DNA of 30,865 nt from an uncultured Prevotella sp. (GTDB taxonomy: Bacteria; Bacteroidota; Bacteroidia; Bacteroidales; Bacteroidaceae): the NCBI GenBank assembly GCA_946998205.1, contig CAMPYJ010000030.1, forward strand, positions 1 through 30,865, given 5' to 3'. The notes under the pieces were generated by a model. The model had not been told where the DNA came from, ran no database searches, and worked only from the letters and a program-made list of their open reading frames with translations. Shown piece after piece: positions 1 through 8,425 of the stretch (its first letter is position 1; every line of letters starts with the position of its first letter). The position numbers and the translations under genes are program-made.

Positions 1-17
1 TGTATTCGGCTTGCTCC

Positions 18-97
18 GTTTTTGGTTCAATTTGCTTGTTCGTTCAGTCGTATAGTTCGCTATACTCCTTCACTCACAAACAAATTGACCTCAAAAA
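18..97 (-). repeat. Long imperfect hairpin with phased tandem GA mismatches on the minus strand
   Basis: Positions i and 115-i pair from 19/96 inwards to 55/60, with a TTCG loop at 56-59 on the plus strand (CGAA on the minus strand). The inner stem TATAG/CTATA (51-55/60-64) is perfect. Three 2x2 mismatch blocks follow at 48-49/66-67, 44-45/70-71 and 40-41/74-75, each separated by exactly two Watson-Crick pairs. On the plus strand each block is TC opposite TC; on the minus strand each is GA opposite GA, which can form stable sheared G-A pairs. The outer stem (27-34/81-88) is perfect, and the one mismatch at 35/80 becomes G-T on the minus strand. This suggests the folded molecule is the minus strand. 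Confidence 0.65.
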
Positions 98-114
98 TAG
101 TCTCACAATCTGTC

Positions 115-173
115 AAAGCTAATTTATAGAACCACCCTAAATTAGCTTTGAAAGCTAATTTACAGAACCGCCC
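115..173 (+). repeat. Two 23-bp direct repeats with an inverted half-copy between them
   Basis: AAAGCTAATTTAYAGAACCRCCC occurs at 115-137 and 151-173 with two differences. Between them, 138-149 is the reverse complement of the first 12 bases (TAAATTAGCTTT), so the segment can fold in two alternative ways. The 3' halves (123-137 and 159-173) are copies of the 15-bp dispersed repeat TTTATAGAACCRCCC that also occurs at 695, 22792, 22807 and 23625. A diverged copy (TTTGTTGAACCGCCC) lies at 196-210. Confidence 0.75.
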
Positions 174-604
174 ATAAAAAACTTTACGGTGGTGATTTGT
201 TGAACCGCCCAGTAATGTAAAACGCACGACGTCATTCCTGTGTTACACGAGGCTTTTTGCCCCTCCGCATCAATCGCATTGAGTTTGGCGATTGATTGCA
301 TTGAGTTTGGTGGCCAAAAGTGTAGACTTTAGCTTGCAATGGCATGGACTTTGAATGAGAAATCACATCGTACTGTTTTTCATACGGTTAGCCGCCTGTT
401 TCCGTGCGTTTTGAGCGATGGGCGCGACGTTGCGTAGGCACGTTTCCATGAGCTTGTACATGCGTTTTTTTGTGTCATCGTTTCGTCACACGGTTCGGTT
501 CATACATACGGTTAATCCGTAATATACGAGTTCGTGATGGATGGGTGAAAAGACGAGGACATAGTACTCAGCCTATTCTATGGAACACGATATGGAAAAG
601 ATAC

Positions 605-682
605 GGGCTGAAAGCCCAAAAGCTTATAGCCCAGGGCAACGACCTGGGTAAACGGGTGTTATGGTGTACGCCCTGCAAGGGC
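605..682. repeat. Cluster of three small GC-rich hairpins
   Basis: Three short palindromes lie within 78 bp: GGGCTGAAAGCCC at 605-617, CCCAGG(630-635)/CCTGGG(643-648) with a 7-nt loop, and GCCCTGCAAGGGC at 670-682. They lie in an open frame (470-730) whose translation reads as a low-complexity string, including the segment KAQKLIAQGNDLG. From memory, similar small-hairpin arrays occur in intergenic DNA of Bacteroidota and Planctomycetes and are often misannotated as tiny proteins. I therefore call this a structured repeat, not a gene. Confidence 0.55.
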
Positions 683-694
683 AAAAGCAAACTC

Positions 695-709
695 ATTATA
701 GAACCGCCC
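695..709 (+). repeat. Copy of the 15-bp dispersed repeat
   Basis: ATTATAGAACCGCCC differs from the consensus TTTATAGAACCRCCC only at its first base. It directly follows the GC-hairpin cluster and has the same orientation as every other copy in the window. Confidence 0.7.
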
Positions 710-864
710 AATATTCATCAACAAGCGTGATAAATTGGTAACATGTTGGTTGGATAGGTTCGCTTGGCGTGGTTTCATTCTGTAAGTTGGAAAATGGGAA
801 AAGCGAGACTTTTGTTGGTTTATTCTTTATTTTGCATTATTTCTTCTACTTTCTCCAAATTATT

Positions 865-896
865 CTTGCATTTCTTGTTAAATTGTACTAACTTTG
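865..896 (+). promoter_or_regulatory. Bacteroidota-type promoter of the susCD-like operon
   Basis: CTTG at 865-868 is followed after 20 nt by TAACTTTG at 889-896, matching the known Bacteroides -33/-7 pattern (TTG, 19-21 nt, TAnnTTTG). Transcription would start near 903, giving a short leader before the ATG at 931. Confidence 0.75.
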
Positions 897-930
897 CAAT
901 TCATTTTAGTAAATCATTATTTTTTAACGA

Positions 931-3900
931 ATGAGAGAAAGTATGGAGAAAAGACTTGGTATGGTATTGGTCGGTCTGTTCCTATGCATAGGAATGGTCT
1001 TCGCCCAAACCAAAATTACTGGAACCGTAATCTCCGGTGATGACGGTGAGCCCGTCGTTGGTGCGTCAGTGCTGATCAAAGGTACTACCGTCGGTGGGAC
1101 GGTCACCGACGTTGATGGCCACTTCACCTTGAACGCCGCAGAAGGCACCACAGTAGTGTTCAGCTATGTGGGTATGGAAACTCAGACGCTGAAGGCGAAG
1201 AATGGAATGAAGGTGACGATGAGGCACGACCGTAAGTTGGTTTTGGACGAAGTGGTCGTTACGGGTATGACCAGTACAGACAAAAGATTGTTTTCTGGAG
1301 CCGCTACGAAAATCAACGCCAAAGATGCGAAGATTAGCGGTATGGCCGACATCAGCCGCTCGCTGGAGGGCCGCGCTGCCGGCGTCAGCGTTCAGAACGT
1401 GTCAGGTACGTTTGGTACGGCGCCCAAGATTCGCGTGCGTGGCGCCACCTCTATTCACGGTAGCTCAAAGCCCTTGTGGGTGGTAGACGGCGTGATTATG
1501 GAGGACGTGGTGGATGTTTCGGCAGAAGATTTGTCATCGGGAGATGCCAACACGCTGATTTCATCGGCCATTGCCGGACTGAACTCAGACGACATTGAGA
1601 GCTTCCAGATATTGAAAGACGGCTCCGCCACCTCTATTTATGGTGCGCGCGCGATGGCTGGCGTCATCGTCATCACCACAAAGAAGGGTAAGGCCGGACA
1701 GTCGCACATCAGTTATACCGGTGAGTACACCATGCGACTGAAACCTACATACAGCACCTTCAACATCATGAATTCGCAAGACCAGATGGCCATTTACCGC
1801 GAGTTGGAGAAGAAGGGCTTCTTGAACTATGCCGAAACGGCCAACGCCATGAACAGTGGCGTGTATGGTAAGATGTATCAGATGCTGTCGGAGTACGATG
1901 CAAAGACCGGACAGTTCGCCCTGGCCAATACGGAGAAGGCGAAGAACGCCTATCTGCGCGCGGCCGAGTTCCGAAACACTAACTGGTTCAAAGACCTGTT
2001 CTCAACGGCCATCATGCACAACCATTCGGTGAGTATTTCGGGTGGTACCGAGAAATCGCAATACTATGCGTCACTCTCTGCCATGTTTGACCCGGGATGG
2101 ACCAGGCAGAGTAAGGTGCAGCGCTATACGGCCAACATCAACACCACTTACAACCTTAACAAGCATTTCGACATCAATTTGATTGGAAATGCCTCGTACC
2201 GTAAGCAACAGGCACCGGGAACGTTGAACTCCGACGTTGACTTGGTGACTGGTGAGGTGAAGCGCGACTTCGACATCAACCCATATTCTTATGCGTTGAA
2301 CACCTCGCGTACGTTGGACCCAAATGCATATTACACTCGCAACTATGCACCGTTCAACATCTTCCATGAGTTGGATAACAACTATATGGATTTGCATGTG
2401 TCCGATTTCCGTGTGCAGGCCAGCATCGACTACAGGCCTATTCAGAAATTGAAGATTACCCTGTTGGGGTCGGCAAAGAGTTCTTCAACCTCTCAAGAAC
2501 ATAACATCCTGGACGAATCGAACCAGGCCATGGCTTACCGCGCCATGCCTACGGCTGCCATTCGTGACAAGAACCCCTTCTTGTACAAAGATCCGGACAA
2601 TATCTATGCGCTGCCCATATCCGTATTGCCTTACGGTGGTATCTACGAACGTACCGATAACAGGTTCTTTGGTTGGGACTCTCGTCTCTCGGCCAGCTAC
2701 AACGACGTGTTCAACGACACGCACATCGTGAACCTCTACGGAGGTATGGAAACCAACTTCGTTGACCGTAAGTCTACTTGGTTCCGCGGTTGGGGTTTGC
2801 AATACAGCCAAGGTGAGGTGCCACTGTATGCATACCAGGTTTTCAAAAAAGGTCAGGAAAATGGTTCTGATTATTTTAAGATGGACAATACCCACATCCG
2901 CAGTGCCGCTTTCTTTGGTACGGGTACCTATTCTTATAAAGGACGTTATCAGTTGACGGGTACCGTTCGCTACGAAGGTACCAACTATCTGGGCAAGGCT
3001 ACCAGTGCTCGCTGGATGCCTACATGGAACCTTTCGGGCGCTTGGAACGCACATGAGGAAAGTTGGTACGAGGGCTTGTTCAAGGATGTGTTGACACACA
3101 GCACGTTCCGTGTGAGCTACTCGCTGACCGGTGACCGCCCTGCCATCACCAACGCCCTGCCTATCTTCCGCAGCTCTAACCCATGGCGACCCTTCGCCAA
3201 CGTGCAGGAATCGGGATTGGACCAAGTGTTGGGTAATCCAGAGTTGACCTATGAGAAAAAGCACGAGCTTAACTTTGGTTTCGATTTAGGTTTCCTGAAG
3301 AACCGCATCAACCTGAGTGCCGACTTCTATTGGCGTAACAACTACGACTTGATTGGCATCGCCAACACCGAGTTGTATGGACCACAGTTTGCCAATGTGG
3401 CGTCGATGAAGTCGAATGGTATGGAGTTCACGCTCTCTACCACTAACATCAAGACGGCGGACTTTACTTGGACCACCAACCTGATCTACTCGCATTCGCA
3501 CAACGAGATTACCGAACTCAACGCACTGTCCCGCATCATTGACATGGTTCAGGGAACAGGTTTTGCCAAGAAGGGCTATCCCGTTCGCTCGGTGTTCTCT
3601 GTTCCATTCCGTGGATTGAACCGCGAGGGACTGCCAACGTTCCTCGACCAGAACGGCAACATCACCACAACGGGCATCTACTTCCAGGAACGTGATCCGA
3701 AAAAGTTGAACTTCTTGAAATATGAGGGGTCTGCCGAACCTACTGACGTGGGCTCGCTGGGCAACATCTTTAAATACAAGAACTGGACGTTGAACGTGTT
3801 CGTGACCTACTCGTTCGGTAACGTGGTGCGCCTGGATCCGGTGTTCTCCAACGAATATGACGACCTCTCGTCTATGCCTAAGGAGTTCCGTAACCGCTGG

Positions 3901-4254
3901 GAAGTGTCGGGAGATGAGCGCAAGACCAGCGTTCCCGTGATAGCAAGCGCGCAGCAGAACAGGTTCGACAGAAACCTTTCTTATGCTTACAACGCATACA
4001 ACTATTCGGACGCGCGTGTCGCAAAGGGTGACTTCATCCGCATGAAGGAATTGTCTTTGGGCTATGATTTCCCAAACAGCGTGCGCAAGTTCCTCAACGT
4101 AAACACGCTCTCACTGAAGCTTCAGGCCACCAATCTCTTCTTGCTCTATGCAGACAGCAAGCTGAACGGGCAGGATCCTGAATTCTTTAACACGGGTGGT
4201 GTGGCCGTACCGGTACCCAAGCAGTTCACACTCACACTTAGATTAGGACTCTAA
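931..4254 (+). CDS. SusC/RagA-family TonB-dependent outer-membrane transporter
   Basis: This 1107-residue protein is an outer-membrane importer that takes up a ligand presented by the SusD-like partner encoded next, powered by TonB. A signal peptide ends near residue 25 (VFAQ). A carboxypeptidase-regulatory-like beta-sandwich follows (about 28-108), then the segment LDEVVVTG (about 105-112) that leads into the plug. The plug (about 115-255) contains the SusC signature DGSATSIYGARA at 230-241, and a large beta-barrel ends in an aromatic-rich strand and QFTLTLRLGL. The length is normal for the family. An in-frame ATG at 943 would give the more usual MEKRL start; either start leaves the signal peptide intact. 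It is the first gene of a five-gene unit, and the next start is 12 bp downstream. The substrate cannot be read from sequence, but the neighbours include a metallopeptidase and no sugar enzymes. Confidence 0.95.
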   Translation: MRESMEKRLGMVLVGLFLCIGMVFAQTKITGTVISGDDGEPVVGASVLIKGTTVGGTVTDVDGHFTLNAAEGTTVVFSYVGMETQTLKAKNGMKVTMRHDRKLVLDEVVVTGMTSTDKRLFSGAATKINAKDAKISGMADISRSLEGRAAGVSVQNVSGTFGTAPKIRVRGATSIHGSSKPLWVVDGVIMEDVVDVSAEDLSSGDANTLISSAIAGLNSDDIESFQILKDGSATSIYGARAMAGVIVITTKKGKAGQSHISYTGEYTMRLKPTYSTFNIMNSQDQMAIYRELEKKGFLNYAETANAMNSGVYGKMYQMLSEYDAKTGQFALANTEKAKNAYLRAAEFRNTNWFKDLFSTAIMHNHSVSISGGTEKSQYYASLSAMFDPGWTRQSKVQRYTANINTTYNLNKHFDINLIGNASYRKQQAPGTLNSDVDLVTGEVKRDFDINPYSYALNTSRTLDPNAYYTRNYAPFNIFHELDNNYMDLHVSDFRVQASIDYRPIQKLKITLLGSAKSSSTSQEHNILDESNQAMAYRAMPTAAIRDKNPFLYKDPDNIYALPISVLPYGGIYERTDNRFFGWDSRLSASYNDVFNDTHIVNLYGGMETNFVDRKSTWFRGWGLQYSQGEVPLYAYQVFKKGQENGSDYFKMDNTHIRSAAFFGTGTYSYKGRYQLTGTVRYEGTNYLGKATSARWMPTWNLSGAWNAHEESWYEGLFKDVLTHSTFRVSYSLTGDRPAITNALPIFRSSNPWRPFANVQESGLDQVLGNPELTYEKKHELNFGFDLGFLKNRINLSADFYWRNNYDLIGIANTELYGPQFANVASMKSNGMEFTLSTTNIKTADFTWTTNLIYSHSHNEITELNALSRIIDMVQGTGFAKKGYPVRSVFSVPFRGLNREGLPTFLDQNGNITTTGIYFQERDPKKLNFLKYEGSAEPTDVGSLGNIFKYKNWTLNVFVTYSFGNVVRLDPVFSNEYDDLSSMPKEFRNRWEVSGDERKTSVPVIASAQQNRFDRNLSYAYNAYNYSDARVAKGDFIRMKELSLGYDFPNSVRKFLNVNTLSLKLQATNLFLLYADSKLNGQDPEFFNTGGVAVPVPKQFTLTLRLGL

Positions 4255-4266
4255 AATACAGCAAAG

Positions 4267-5844
4267 ATGAATATAACAAAAATAACATACACAGCACTGG
4301 CCTTGACATTCTCGGCCCTGACTTTGTCTTCGTGTGACGATTACCTGGACACCATGCCGGATAACCGTACAACCATCGACACCGAGAAGAAAGTGGCCAA
4401 TCTATTGGTGTCAGCCTATCCTCATTTCTCTAACATGTTGATCAACGAGACGATGTCGGACAATGCTGACTATTATGGCGACAAAAATCCAAACGGTAAC
4501 CGCTTTGGCGACCAGGTATACTTCTGGAAAGACGTGACAGAGGGTGACACTGAGTCTCCCTTGAACCTGTGGCGTTCTTGTTACGACGCCATCGCAGCCG
4601 CCAATCAGGCACTGGCATCCATCGAAAAGATGGGGGGCGCCAAGACAACAGCGCTGCAGACCTCCAAGGCAGAGGCTCTGCTTTGCCGGGCTTACGCACA
4701 CTTCTTGCTGGTAAACGAGTTCTGCATGAACTACAGTAAGGACAGCAAGGCGTTGGGCATATATTACTCTGACAAGGTGGAAAACTTCACTGACAAACAC
4801 AGCCGCGGAACCGTTGCTGAGGTGTATGCGCGCATCGAGCAAGACTTGAAAGAGGCGCTTCCCCTCGTGACGGACAATTACACCGTGCCTAAGTACCACT
4901 TCAACAAGCGGGCGGCATACGCCTTCGCTACCCGTTTCTATCTCTATTACGAGAAATGGAACGAGGCCGTGAAGTATGCTGACTTGTGTTTGGGCAGCAA
5001 TCCGGCATCAACTCTGCGTGACTGGAAGGCCATGGGTGAGATGACCTCTGACGTCAAAGCTATCTCGCAGCATTATGTTGCGGCGGACGTCGCAGCCAAC
5101 TTGATGATTAACGCACATGCTTCAAGCGCCGGTGTGTACTTTGGTCCGTATGTTTTCTTCAAGCGTTACGCACATGGCGCATACGTTTCCAGCAACGAAG
5201 ACTTTGGGGCAACCAATGTATGGGGCCAGGGTGGATACTATTATCAGCCGTTTTCGAGCAGAGGAAACAACTTTGACGTAGTGCAAATTTGGAAGTTGCC
5301 TTACCTGTTTGAAATGAAAGACCCCGTTTCGGGAATCGGTATTCCCCACACGGTGAACGTTGTGTTCTCCACAGACGAAGTGTTGCTGAACCGCGCAGAG
5401 GCTTACGTCATGCTCAAACAATACGATAAGGCAGCGGCCGACCTTGATATTTGGATGCACAATATCGTGCAAACTGATGTGACATTGACACCGAAAAATA
5501 TACAAAAATTCTATCAATCGGTTCCTTATTCTTACGATGATGCCTCGAAGATGGCGTCGACCGTGAAGAAACATCTGCATCCGGCATTCGCCATTGACGC
5601 GGAAGGATCCGTGCAGGAAACGATGTTGCAGTGTGTGTTGGGCTTCCGTCGTATGGAAACTCTCCATCAGGGCTTGCGTTGGTTTGACGTGAAGCGTTAC
5701 GGTATCGAAATCGTTCGCCGTACCATGGGTGCTGACGGAAAGCCTGAAAAACTGACGGATGTTCTGAAAAAGGATGATCCTCGCCGTGCGGTACAGATAC
5801 CGTTGGACATCCGCCAAGCAGGTGTTGAGGCTAATCCACGTTAA
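4267..5844 (+). CDS. SusD/RagB-family surface lipoprotein
   Basis: This 525-residue protein is the ligand-binding lid of the SusC-like transporter. It has a lipoprotein signal peptide with the lipidation cysteine at residue 23 (LSSC), followed by the DDYLDTMPDNRT segment typical of SusD N termini. A helical TPR-like scaffold follows, including NLWRSCYDAIAAANQAL and EALLCRAYAHFLLVNEFC. The C-terminal part has the family segment EVLLNRAEAYV and ends near FRRMETLHQGLRWFDVKRYG. It sits 12 bp after susC, the usual pairing. Alpha-helical surface residues set specificity, so the ligand is unknown. Assignment to the SusD superfamily is secure; a specific substrate is not claimed. Confidence 0.95.
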   Translation: MNITKITYTALALTFSALTLSSCDDYLDTMPDNRTTIDTEKKVANLLVSAYPHFSNMLINETMSDNADYYGDKNPNGNRFGDQVYFWKDVTEGDTESPLNLWRSCYDAIAAANQALASIEKMGGAKTTALQTSKAEALLCRAYAHFLLVNEFCMNYSKDSKALGIYYSDKVENFTDKHSRGTVAEVYARIEQDLKEALPLVTDNYTVPKYHFNKRAAYAFATRFYLYYEKWNEAVKYADLCLGSNPASTLRDWKAMGEMTSDVKAISQHYVAADVAANLMINAHASSAGVYFGPYVFFKRYAHGAYVSSNEDFGATNVWGQGGYYYQPFSSRGNNFDVVQIWKLPYLFEMKDPVSGIGIPHTVNVVFSTDEVLLNRAEAYVMLKQYDKAAADLDIWMHNIVQTDVTLTPKNIQKFYQSVPYSYDDASKMASTVKKHLHPAFAIDAEGSVQETMLQCVLGFRRMETLHQGLRWFDVKRYGIEIVRRTMGADGKPEKLTDVLKKDDPRRAVQIPLDIRQAGVEANPR

Positions 5845-5871
5845 TATAATCAATATAAAACGAATATGTAT

Positions 5872-6792
5872 ATGAAAAAATATATAGTATGCGCGTCGCT
5901 TTGCCTGGTATGCTTAGGGTTTGGCTCCTGTTCAGAGGACAAACTCGAGGCGGAAAGTGTCATCGTTGACTCAAACGTAAAGCAGACCGACTTCGACAAA
6001 TGGATCAAGGCTAACTTCACCGATCCTTATAATATCGTGTTCAAGTATCGGTATGAGCACAATGAGACCGACTTGAACTATTATAATGTTCCTGCCGATT
6101 ATCAGCAGGCTGTTAAGCTGGCGCACATCGTGAAGTATGCTTGTGTCGATGCTTACGACCAAGTGGCGGGTGTGGATTTCACCAGAACATTCTTCCCCAA
6201 GCTGTTCTATGCGACGGGCGAGTTTGAGTATCGCAACAACGGTACCATGATCTTAGGTACAGCTGAAGGCGGAAAGAAAATATTCTTGGCCGGAACAAAT
6301 CATTTGAATAAACTTTCTACAACGGTTGAAAATTTGAACACATTTTATCTGCGTACCATTCATCACGAGTTCACGCACATTTTGAATCAGACGAAGAGCT
6401 ACACGGCTGAGTTTCAGAAGGTGAACGGAAATCTGTATATCGGAGACGCATGGAGCTCAAAGGAAGGAGTGACGGGCTATCTGCAGCGTGGCTTCATCAC
6501 GGCTTACTCGCAGATGGAGGCTCGTGAAGACTTTGCCGAGATGTTGTCCATGTACATCACCAACACCCCGGAACAGTGGGCAAAGTGGATGGCAGAGGCT
6601 GCCAAGGATCCTAAGACAGGTGAGAAAGCCCCCGGTGCCGGACACATTGCCAAGAAGCTGGAGATGGTACGGGTGTACATGCGTGATGAATTCAACATTG
6701 ATATTGATGCGCTTCGCGATGAGATTCTGCGTCGTGAGGCTGATGTCATCAATGGCTATGTGAACTTGACCGATTTGAAAATAGTAAAGTAA
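5872..6792 (+). CDS. Putative zinc-binding metallopeptidase lipoprotein (Peptidase_Mx1-like)
   Basis: This is a predicted surface or periplasmic lipoprotein protease of 306 residues. I chose the second ATG (MKKYIV); an ATG at 5866 would add two residues. The lipidation cysteine is residue 20 (FGSC). The zinc site HEFTH lies at about 165-169 (HHEFTHILN), and a downstream EDFAEML at about 219-225 could give the third ligand. The arrangement fits the Bacteroidota putative zinc-binding metallopeptidase family (PF15890), often found beside SusCD genes. The start is about 27 bp after the susD stop, within one operon. A likely role is trimming a protein or glycoprotein before import, but this is inferred from context. 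No pro-domain is visible. Confidence 0.85.
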   Translation: MKKYIVCASLCLVCLGFGSCSEDKLEAESVIVDSNVKQTDFDKWIKANFTDPYNIVFKYRYEHNETDLNYYNVPADYQQAVKLAHIVKYACVDAYDQVAGVDFTRTFFPKLFYATGEFEYRNNGTMILGTAEGGKKIFLAGTNHLNKLSTTVENLNTFYLRTIHHEFTHILNQTKSYTAEFQKVNGNLYIGDAWSSKEGVTGYLQRGFITAYSQMEAREDFAEMLSMYITNTPEQWAKWMAEAAKDPKTGEKAPGAGHIAKKLEMVRVYMRDEFNIDIDALRDEILRREADVINGYVNLTDLKIVK

Positions 6793-6804
6793 AAGGAGAC
6801 CATC

Positions 6805-8415
6805 ATGATGAAAACAAATAAAATATTGACAGGCTTGTCCTTGCTTTTTCCGGCGCTGCTGTTCCAGTCGTGCTTGAAAGATCAGGAGGATGTGTTTGAC
6901 GAGTCATCAGCCGCCCGTATGGAAAACTACCTGAATGAGGCACAGCGCGTGTTGATGAGTTCTGAGAATGGCTGGGTACTTGAATATTATCCTGAGACAA
7001 ACCGCAAGTATGGCGGCTTCACCTATACGTTGAAGTTTACCAAAGACGAGGCGGAAGTGAGATCCGAGGTTAATCCGGATCAGAAGGAGAAGTGTTTGTA
7101 TGCGATGAAGACAAACAACGGGCCGGAGTTGTCTTTTGACACTTACAGTCCGATGATGCACTTCTTCGCGACGCCTTCCTCCAAGCTGTACGAGGCTTAC
7201 GGTGGTGACTTTGAGTTCGTCATCGACAGCATCGGACAGGATGCCATCAAGTTCCATGGCAAGCGCTCACAGAATGTGATGTACATGCATCGCCTGAAAG
7301 AGAGCGCTGCGGCTTACCAGAAAAAAGTGGTTGACGTGGGCGACAACTTCAAACTCATCGGTTCTGACGGAACCGTTGGCGGCAAGAAGGCTCATTTTGA
7401 ATTTGATGCAGCTGCCCGACAGCTTACCATCGTAACGGCTACCGGCGCCCTTGAAACGGCCTACAACTATACCGACAAAGGGTTGCGGCTGTACAAGCCG
7501 CTCACTGTCAACGGCGTATCGTTGTCGGAACTGACCTTCTCGAAGGACAAACTCTCGTTGACCGCCGACAAAGTAGACATGTCCAAGGGATGGCAGAATC
7601 CGCAGATAGTCGTGGATGCGGTGAAGAGTATCGGCTCGGACGATGAGGCCTTCAGCCGTACCTATCGCAACATTCCCAAGCTGGGTGAGTTTAAGTTTGC
7701 TACGGATGCCGACTGGGTGAGCGTGACGACCAATGGCAACGACCTCACGGTTAGCATGACTCCAAACACCACTGGCGACGTTCGTTCTGCCGAAGTCGTT
7801 GTTGTGAATGGTAATTACAAATCGTCATTCGTGGTGACACAATGCGAGCTTCGCGATATTGCAGGCAACTATGCATTCACCTATAAGGACAAGGATGGAA
7901 ATCAAGTGTATACTGCGGCATCGCTGTCTGCGTCAGGAAAGGATGTGAAGTTTGTTTTCGTGGATCCAAAGAAAAAGAAGCCTTACAGCATCCCCGTGTC
8001 CTTTGACCAGGCTACCGGCTCGTTGAAAGTGCAGGGCGGATTCCTTGGTCAGCTCAACGCAAGTATGAACCTGATTGCCGCCTTCTTGTTAGACGGGGGA
8101 AGTCAGGCTACCTGGGACGCCCATGCCTACATGTCAGCACCGTTCCAGCATAACGAGAAGCTTGGTACCTTTGCCGTCTTCGGAGGAAAGGTTAACGGTT
8201 ACCCCATCGATGGTCTGCTACTCTTTGCTTCTCAGGTGGAACAGCCAAAGACGTTGAAAGAGATGGCTGGTCTTCTCTACTGGTTCGAGTCACCCATCAT
8301 TGTCAAGATGAAGGACAAGGGACAGCCTGCCAAGCGTTTCTCTGCATTGGAAGGAAGAATGGCTCAGGCAATGCGCTCTTCCATACCGGCATCTATCAAA
8401 ATGATTGAAAAATAA
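6805..8415 (+). CDS. DUF4302 lipoprotein with an internal BACON-like domain
   Basis: This 536-residue lipoprotein has its lipidation cysteine at residue 23 (FQSC). The N-terminal half (about 30-270) matches the DUF4302 pattern: SSAARMENYLNEAQRVL, SSENGWVLEYYP, GGFTYTLKF and GPELSFDTYSPMMHFF, then GGDFEFVIDS. A BACON-like beta-sandwich follows at about 285-350 (FKFATDADWVSVTTNG through VVTQCE). A C-terminal domain (about 351-536) has counterparts in the next protein. An AAAAGGAG purine run lies 6 bp before the ATG at 6805; a second ATG at 6808 is equally possible. DUF4302 has no established function, but its members commonly accompany SusCD-metallopeptidase cassettes, so a surface ligand-binding role is plausible. 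Confidence 0.85.
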   Translation: MMKTNKILTGLSLLFPALLFQSCLKDQEDVFDESSAARMENYLNEAQRVLMSSENGWVLEYYPETNRKYGGFTYTLKFTKDEAEVRSEVNPDQKEKCLYAMKTNNGPELSFDTYSPMMHFFATPSSKLYEAYGGDFEFVIDSIGQDAIKFHGKRSQNVMYMHRLKESAAAYQKKVVDVGDNFKLIGSDGTVGGKKAHFEFDAAARQLTIVTATGALETAYNYTDKGLRLYKPLTVNGVSLSELTFSKDKLSLTADKVDMSKGWQNPQIVVDAVKSIGSDDEAFSRTYRNIPKLGEFKFATDADWVSVTTNGNDLTVSMTPNTTGDVRSAEVVVVNGNYKSSFVVTQCELRDIAGNYAFTYKDKDGNQVYTAASLSASGKDVKFVFVDPKKKKPYSIPVSFDQATGSLKVQGGFLGQLNASMNLIAAFLLDGGSQATWDAHAYMSAPFQHNEKLGTFAVFGGKVNGYPIDGLLLFASQVEQPKTLKEMAGLLYWFESPIIVKMKDKGQPAKRFSALEGRMAQAMRSSIPASIKMIEK

Positions 8416-8425
8416 ATAAAGCAAC

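Larger units (their letters stand above)
1..930. other. Gene-free, repeat-rich leader region upstream of the susC-like gene
   Basis: I find no credible gene in this stretch. It holds a long imperfect hairpin (18-97), two 23-bp direct repeats with an inverted copy between them (115-173), a variant repeat at 196-210, a pair of 16-bp direct repeats spaced by 22 bp (273-288 and 295-310), three tightly spaced GC hairpins (605-682), a further dispersed-repeat copy (695-709) and the promoter of the downstream operon (865-896). An open frame at 470-730 (+) runs through the GC hairpins and has no recognisable domain; I treat it as non-coding. No ECF sigma, anti-sigma or two-component gene, which often flank SusCD loci, is visible here. 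Confidence 0.7.

Noticed and set aside
470..730. 86-residue open frame on the plus strand
   Set aside because: It runs through three small palindromes and a dispersed repeat, has no domain or signal, and lacks promoter context. Better explained as structured repeat DNA.
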